Source: Palleronia abyssalis (GTDB lineage Bacteria > Pseudomonadota > Alphaproteobacteria > Rhodobacterales > Rhodobacteraceae). From it: a stretch of DNA of 64,000 bases. Position numbers and translations under genes: made by a program. This document shows, piece after piece, positions 60,456 to 64,000 of the stretch (positions are counted from its first letter, which is position 1; each line of letters opens with the position of its first letter). The DNA lies in assembly GCF_900302445.1 (NCBI RefSeq), contig NZ_ONZF01000013.1:1-64000 (forward strand), in the 5' to 3' direction. The notes below the pieces were generated by a model, which saw only the letters and a program-made list of their open reading frames with translations, made no database searches and was not told where the DNA came from.

Positions 60456-61373
60456 ATGGCGAACCTGTTCGTTCTGCAACTTCTGAACGGGGTGCAGCTT
60501 GGCGTCCTGCTGTTCCTGATCGCGGCCGGCCTGACGCTGGTCTTCGGGATCATGGACGTGGTCAACCTGGCCCACGGTGTCCTTTACATGGTGGGCGCCT
60601 ATTTCGTCGCGACCTTCGCGGCGCTGACCGGCAGCTTCTGGTGGGGGTTGCTGCTGATGCTGCCCGCCGCCATCGCGGTGGGGCTGATCCTTGAGGTCGT
60701 GGTGATCCGAAGGCTCTACGCCCGCTCGCATCTCGATCAGGTGCTGGCGACCTTCGGGCTGGTGATGATCGCCAACGAGACGGTGAAGATCGTCTGGGGC
60801 ACCTCGCCCCTGTCGGTCCCGACGCCCGAGCTTCTGTCAGGCTCGATCCCGCTGATGGGGCCGCTGCGATACCCGGTCTATCGCGTGGGGATCATCGTCG
60901 CGGGGCTGGCCGTGGCTTTGGGCCTGTTCCTGGTCATCAACTACACCCGCATCGGGATGCTGTTGCGCGCGGGCGCCACGAACCGGGCCATGGTGTCGGC
61001 GCTTGGGGTCGATATCGGCAAGTTGTTCGCCATCGTCTTCACGCTTGGCGCGGTGCTGGCCTGTTTCGCGGGCGCGCTGATCGCGCCGATCCTGTCGGTG
61101 GACACGGGCATGGGGGAAAGCGTGCTGATCCTGACCTTCGTCGTCGTGGTGATCGGCGGCATCGGGTCGATCAAGGGCGCGTTCCTTGGCGCGATCCTGG
61201 TCGCCGTCGTCGATACGCTGGGCGGGGTCTTCGGGCCCATCCTTCTGCGCGAGGTGCTGGATCCGTCGGCCGCGAACCAGACGGGGCGGATGCTGGCGCC
61301 GATGTTGGTCTATATCCTGATGGCGGTGATCCTGTTCGCCAAGCCCGCGGGCCTGTTCGGGGCAAAGGCATGA
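60456..61373 (+). CDS. livH: ABC transporter permease, LivH family
   Basis: The 305-residue protein has about eight membrane helices and the LivH start LFVLQLLNGVQLGVLLFLIA with LTLVFGIMDVVNLAHGVLYM. The EAA-like loop MVSALGVDIGKLFAIVFTLG is also conserved. It forms half of the membrane channel. It follows the binding-protein gene by 22 bases and overlaps livM by four. Confidence 0.95.
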   Translation: MANLFVLQLLNGVQLGVLLFLIAAGLTLVFGIMDVVNLAHGVLYMVGAYFVATFAALTGSFWWGLLLMLPAAIAVGLILEVVVIRRLYARSHLDQVLATFGLVMIANETVKIVWGTSPLSVPTPELLSGSIPLMGPLRYPVYRVGIIVAGLAVALGLFLVINYTRIGMLLRAGATNRAMVSALGVDIGKLFAIVFTLGAVLACFAGALIAPILSVDTGMGESVLILTFVVVVIGGIGSIKGAFLGAILVAVVDTLGGVFGPILLREVLDPSAANQTGRMLAPMLVYILMAVILFAKPAGLFGAKA

Positions 61374-62352
61374 CCGACGCGACCGCCCCCACCCCCCGCA
61401 CCGCAGCGCCCGCGGTGGCGCCCCGGGTCAAGGTCGCGATGATCCTCTTCGCGGCGTTCGCGCTGTTTCCCCTGCTGGCGTTCGCGCTGGACGATCCGTT
61501 TCTCATCGTGATCGGCACCCGCATCCTGGCCTATGCCATCGCCGCCATGGCGCTGGATCTGATCCTGGGCTACGGCGCAATGGTGTCGTTCGGGCACGCC
61601 GCCTATCTGGGCTTTGGGACCTATGCCGTCGCGATCCTGTCGAGCTATGGTGTCACCGACATCTTCGCCCAGACCCTGTTCGCCGTCGCGATCTCGGCCG
61701 TGTTCGCCTTCGTTACCGGCGCGATCTCGCTTCGGACGAAGGGCGTCTATTTCATCATGATCACGCTGGCCTTCGGGCAGATGGCGTTCTTCTTCTTCAT
61801 CTCCCTCTCGGCCTACGGGGGCGATGACGGATACGGGTTGTCCGGGCGGTCGACCGTACTGGGCTCGAACATGCTTGAGAACGACACGACGCTTTACTAC
61901 GCGACGCTTGTCGCCCTGATCGCGCTGTTCGTTCTGTGCCACCGCATCGTGGCGTCGCGCTTCGGGCGGGTGCTGACCGGCATCCGCGAGAACCCGACGC
62001 GCATGGAATCCATCGGCTTTCCGCCCTTCCGCTATCAGCTGACGGCCTTCGTCATCTCGGGCTGCATCACCGCGGTCGCCGGGGTGCTTCTGGCCAATCA
62101 GGCGCAGTTCGTGTCGCCCGCGTTCATGTCGTGGCACCGCTCGGGCGAGCTGATCGTGATGGTGGTGCTGGGCGGGATCGGCACGCTGTCGGGGGCCATC
62201 GGCGGCGCGGTCGCGGCCCTGTTGCTAGAGGAAGTGCTGGGCATGATGACCGAACACTGGCGGCTGTGGTTCGGCATCTTCCTTGTCCTTATGGTGTTGT
62301 TCAGCCCGCGCGGCCTGACCGGCTTGTTCGAGCAGATCCGGGGGCGCCGGGA

Positions 62353-62356
<4 letters not shown>
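61370..62356 (+). CDS. livM: ABC transporter permease, LivM family
   Basis: The 328-residue protein has LivM features: MALDLILGYGAMVSFGHAAY, TGAISLRTKGVYFIMITLAF and RVLTGIRENPTRMESIGFPP, with the C-terminal GELIVMVVLGGIGTLSGAIG. It is the second membrane subunit. It overlaps livH and livG by four bases each. Confidence 0.95.
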
Positions 62357-63791
<1,435 letters not shown>

Positions 63792-63808
63792 CCCTTGAAG
63801 GAGCCCCC

Positions 63809-64000
63809 ATGGTCATGCTGCCCGGTATCACGAAATCGAACTCCGGCATCGAGGATATCTCGTGGAACGTGCTGGGGCAGACCTATGTCCCCAAGCAACG
63901 CTCTGAAAGCTCGATGGCGTGGCACGCGACGTTGCCCAAGGGCACCTTCATCCCGCCCCATATCCACCCCACGCAGGACGAATTCATCTATGTCCTGGAA
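63809..64000 (+). CDS. Cupin-domain protein (partial)
   Basis: The first 64 codons (MVMLPGITKSNSGIEDISWN, then VLGQTYVPKQRSESSMAWHA) lead into TFIPPHIHPTQDEFIYVLE, the first cupin motif, with metal-ligand His residues and Glu. AAGGAG precedes the ATG at about nine bases. It lies 17 bases after livF and probably belongs to the same operon. In other Rhodobacteraceae a cupin gene sits next to the 2-aminobenzoyl-CoA monooxygenase gene. The rest is outside the window. Confidence 0.85.
   Translation, partial: MVMLPGITKSNSGIEDISWNVLGQTYVPKQRSESSMAWHATLPKGTFIPPHIHPTQDEFIYVLE

Overview
The window is high-GC alphaproteobacterial DNA, most likely from a Rhodobacteraceae (Roseobacter-group) member. It opens with the 5' end of a 16S rRNA gene on the minus strand. 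It also carries a DnaA-like plasmid/chromid replication module of the type known from Rhodobacterales, plus TRAP, ZnuABC and Liv-type transporters and CoA-ligase catabolic genes typical of that group. If the contig is correctly assembled, an rRNA operon and a plasmid-type replication system share one molecule, which points to a chromid.

Layout. 0-0.68 kb: 16S rRNA 5' end and its leader with boxA. 0.68-6.4 kb: insertion-sequence zone with one intact IS66 element (678-3822, exact 8-bp target duplication, passenger pRiA4b ORF-3-like gene), a second decayed IS66 element of the same gene order, and IS5- and IS110-like scraps. 6.4-14.3 kb: minus-strand cellulose operon bcsN-bcsA-bcsB-bcsZ-TPR protein, with a perfect CtrA-type box upstream. 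14.6-17.3 kb: AAA+ ATPase with a small membrane protein, and a VapBC-like pair. 17.5-26.4 kb: second GH8 glucanase, Cache-HAMP sensor, CcdA antitoxin with a nonsense-mutated ccdB, a second cellulose-synthase-like glycosyltransferase paired with an HlyD-type adaptor (BgsA/BgsB-like, mixed-linkage glucan candidate), a polytopic membrane protein and a LuxR-type regulator with a degenerate receiver. 26.4-33.0 kb: a type I secretion operon (adaptor, ABC exporter) behind two unusual Asp/Asn-rich repeat proteins that share motifs. 33.2-34.8 kb: three uncharacterised small genes. 34.9-37.5 kb: decay zone (transposase tail, antitoxin tail, lone XdhC, broken oxidoreductase). 37.6-41.25 kb: parB, parA, iteron-like origin and rep, decorated by five copies of a 16-bp palindrome. 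41.25-45.3 kb: TRAP transporter and MFS permease. 45.7-50.8 kb: polysaccharide-type glycosyltransferase, alginate-lyase fusion protein and ABC exporter. 50.9-51.5 kb: AbrB/PIN toxin-antitoxin pair. 51.6-54.8 kb: znuBC-zur divergent from znuA around a Zur-box candidate. 54.85-64 kb: aromatic acyl-CoA catabolism (CoA ligase, acyl-CoA dehydrogenase, enoyl-CoA hydratase, MarR) divergent from livKHMGF and a cupin gene that runs off the window.

The genes between 6.4 and 33 kb look like one matrix-building locus: two beta-glucan synthases, two GH8 glucanases, two regulators or sensors, and a dedicated type I exporter with two acidic repeat proteins. The exporter with its paired repeat proteins is the best candidate for an undescribed system here. 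All calls come from reading the sequence; no database search was run.
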